Positions 4,571 through 5,771 of a stretch of 5,771 nucleotides of DNA are shown piece by piece. Below the pieces are notes generated by a model, which had not been told where the DNA came from, did not search any database, and worked only from the letters and a program-made list of their open reading frames with translations. The translations under genes and the position numbers were made by a program. Source of the stretch: Pseudomonadota bacterium (GTDB taxonomy: Bacteria; Myxococcota; Bradymonadia; UBA4248); assembly GCA_017613855.1 (NCBI GenBank), contig JAGACY010000147.1:1-5771 (forward strand), written 5' to 3'. Every line of letters starts with the position of its first letter. Positions within the stretch are counted from its first letter, which is position 1.

Positions 4571-5305
4571 CTACCCATCATGCCGATATTGAGGCTGAGT
4601 AAAATCGAAGGGTTTGGGCACCTCGAAGTCATCCATGCGAATATACTTGGGCTCAAGGGCTTCGAGCGGAACATCGGGCAAGCTATCAGGAAATTGCTCG
4701 AGAATGATGTGTGCAAGCATTGCCGCACGGGGATTGCTGTTGCGAATGATGAGACGGTCGCAGAGCGACTGCAGCTTTTGTGTATAAGTCGGAAATGCCG
4801 GCCCGACACAGCTTATCGTCTGCCCCGGAAAGGCATGATCGATGTATTCAATGAAATCGGCTGGTTTTAACAGCAACTCATCCGATAGTTTCTGAATCCC
4901 ACTTTCATATCGATAGAATGCGACATAAAGCTCGCCACGCCTGGCATCGATACATGCAGCTGTGATGATGTTTGCAGGCAAGGCATCGCGCGCAATGGCA
5001 TCGAGTGATGAAGCGGCATAGAGCGGTTTATCGAGCGTCAAAGCCAGCGATTTGAGCATCGCCATTGAAACACGAAGCCCCGTAAATGCTCCGGGACCGC
5101 GCGAGACGACAAATCGCTCGATATCGGCAATTTTGAGCTCACAGTGACGAAGTGCATCATCGACGAGCGAAAGCAATCCCGGGCCTTCCTTGTTCTGCGA
5201 ACGCGAGAATGCTTCAAATAGAATGGTCTTGCCACGTGTAATTGCAAGGGATTGCACGGGCGTGGAGGTATCAAGAGCGAGTATCAGTGAATCAGGAGTA
5301 AGCAT
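4571..5305 (-). CDS. tsaB: tRNA threonylcarbamoyladenosine biosynthesis protein TsaB
   Basis: TsaB (YeaZ) belongs to the ASKHA ATPase-like fold and is the non-catalytic partner of TsaD in the complex that adds threonylcarbamoyl to A37 of ANN-decoding tRNAs, in the cytoplasm. At 244 residues it is near the usual size (about 230). Motifs seen are ILALDTST (8-15), GPGAFTGLR (70-78) followed by VSMAMLKSLAL, and DARRGELYVAFYR (120-132). The C-terminal third is less conserved, as is normal for TsaB, and no TsaD-type metal site is expected or seen. The segment after SRSQNKEGPGLLSLVDDAL (34-52) lacks the HS/HT often found before the leucine helix in relatives. The ATG at 5305 has AGGT four bases upstream, and this site overlaps the TAG stop of the rseP-like gene; the gap is only 6 bp, so coupled translation is likely. 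The pair probably ends at the hairpin at 4502-4531. Confidence 0.93.
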   Translation of the reverse strand: MLTPDSLILALDTSTPVQSLAITRGKTILFEAFSRSQNKEGPGLLSLVDDALRHCELKIADIERFVVSRGPGAFTGLRVSMAMLKSLALTLDKPLYAASSLDAIARDALPANIITAACIDARRGELYVAFYRYESGIQKLSDELLLKPADFIEYIDHAFPGQTISCVGPAFPTYTQKLQSLCDRLIIRNSNPRAAMLAHIILEQFPDSLPDVPLEALEPKYIRMDDFEVPKPFDFTQPQYRHDG

Positions 5306-5311
5306 TGTGAC

Positions 5312-5771
5312 CTACGAGAAAAACAAATTCCACATGCGTTCGATATCATTTTTAAAAGCGAGCATGATGAGCAAAGCCACCATGGCAAGGCCAATATAGG
5401 CAATGATTTGGCGCGTGCGCATCGAAAGCGGCCCGCGTTTGATGGCTTCGACCAGCAAAATCGTGAGTTTGCCGCCGTCGAGGAGTGGAATAAAAGGAAT
5501 GAGATTGAGAATGCCCAAGTTGATCGAAATCACCGCCAGCATCCGCAAAAACATGTCGAGCCCTTCTTCGCCGGCTTTGGAAGCCATGTGCCCAATCATG
5601 ATGGGACCGCCGAGGGACTTGGTCGAAACGCGCCCCTGAAACATGCGCACCACATAAACGACGAGCAGCGACGAGGCTTTAACCGTCATGGTGATGGACG
5701 AAGACACGGCATGCGTAAATCGATCCCCCATCGTCATGTCGACCATCTCTGGCGAAACAATCGGCGTTTTA
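5312..5771 (-). CDS. rseP: Site-2 intramembrane zinc protease, RseP/M50 family, C-terminal 152 residues (5' end outside window)
   Basis: Inner-membrane metalloprotease that cuts transmembrane segments of anti-sigma factors and leftover signal peptides. The visible part corresponds to the last third of RseP (E. coli about 450 residues): a segment TVKASSLLVVYVVRMFQGRV, then SLGGPIMIG, then AVISINLGILNLIPFIPLLD followed by GGKL. This contains the LDG aspartate that is the third zinc ligand in the family. A last membrane helix (IIAYIGLAMVALLIMLAF) and a short tail ending NLFFS follow. The HExxH motif and PDZ domains would lie upstream, outside the window. One oddity is that the usual NLxPxPxLDGG is here NLIPFIPLLDGG, one residue longer. 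The symbol rests on family resemblance; another M50 member is possible. It stops 6 bp before tsaB and is very probably in one transcript with it. Confidence 0.85.
   Translation of the reverse strand, partial: KTPIVSPEMVDMTMGDRFTHAVSSSITMTVKASSLLVVYVVRMFQGRVSTKSLGGPIMIGHMASKAGEEGLDMFLRMLAVISINLGILNLIPFIPLLDGGKLTILLVEAIKRGPLSMRTRQIIAYIGLAMVALLIMLAFKNDIERMWNLFFS

Overview
The window looks like a stretch of chromosome from a Gram-negative bacterium of moderate GC content. Two lipoproteins with type II signal peptides, an intramembrane protease of the RseP family, and a rseP-tsaB gene order with cysteine-rich surface lipoproteins nearby would fit a delta-lineage bacterium (Myxococcota or Bradymonadota-like). 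That placement is inference, because no marker gene here settles the taxonomy.

Layout, left to right: a truncated gltS (sodium/glutamate symporter, minus strand) with its own extended -10 promoter; an intergenic region with a repeat element bounded by inverted 7-bp tandem arrays; a 508-residue lipoprotein (plus strand) built of five near-identical 48-residue six-cysteine repeats and two larger cysteine-rich tail units; a strong bidirectional terminator; a convergent 89-residue lipoprotein with a single copy of the same six-cysteine pattern; a second heptamer-bounded element; dapD (lysine/diaminopimelate pathway, minus); a roughly 250-bp block made almost entirely of heptamer-array elements, followed by two related hairpins; tsaB (tRNA t6A synthesis, minus); and the 3' end of an rseP-like site-2 protease gene (minus), 6 bp from tsaB and probably co-transcribed with it.

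The housekeeping genes (gltS, dapD, tsaB, rseP) are ordinary. Two things stand out. First, a family of short intergenic elements recurs in every long gap of the window except the convergent terminator gap. Each has arrays of a 7-bp unit at its ends and a central core. The unit sequence changes between copies while the period stays exactly 7. Two copies share a 39-bp identical right end, and their cores hold a hairpin that appears structurally conserved. One copy ends at the base next to the dapD start codon. Second, the two convergent lipoproteins carry the same cysteine module, one copy against five, which suggests a locally expanded surface-protein family of unknown function.
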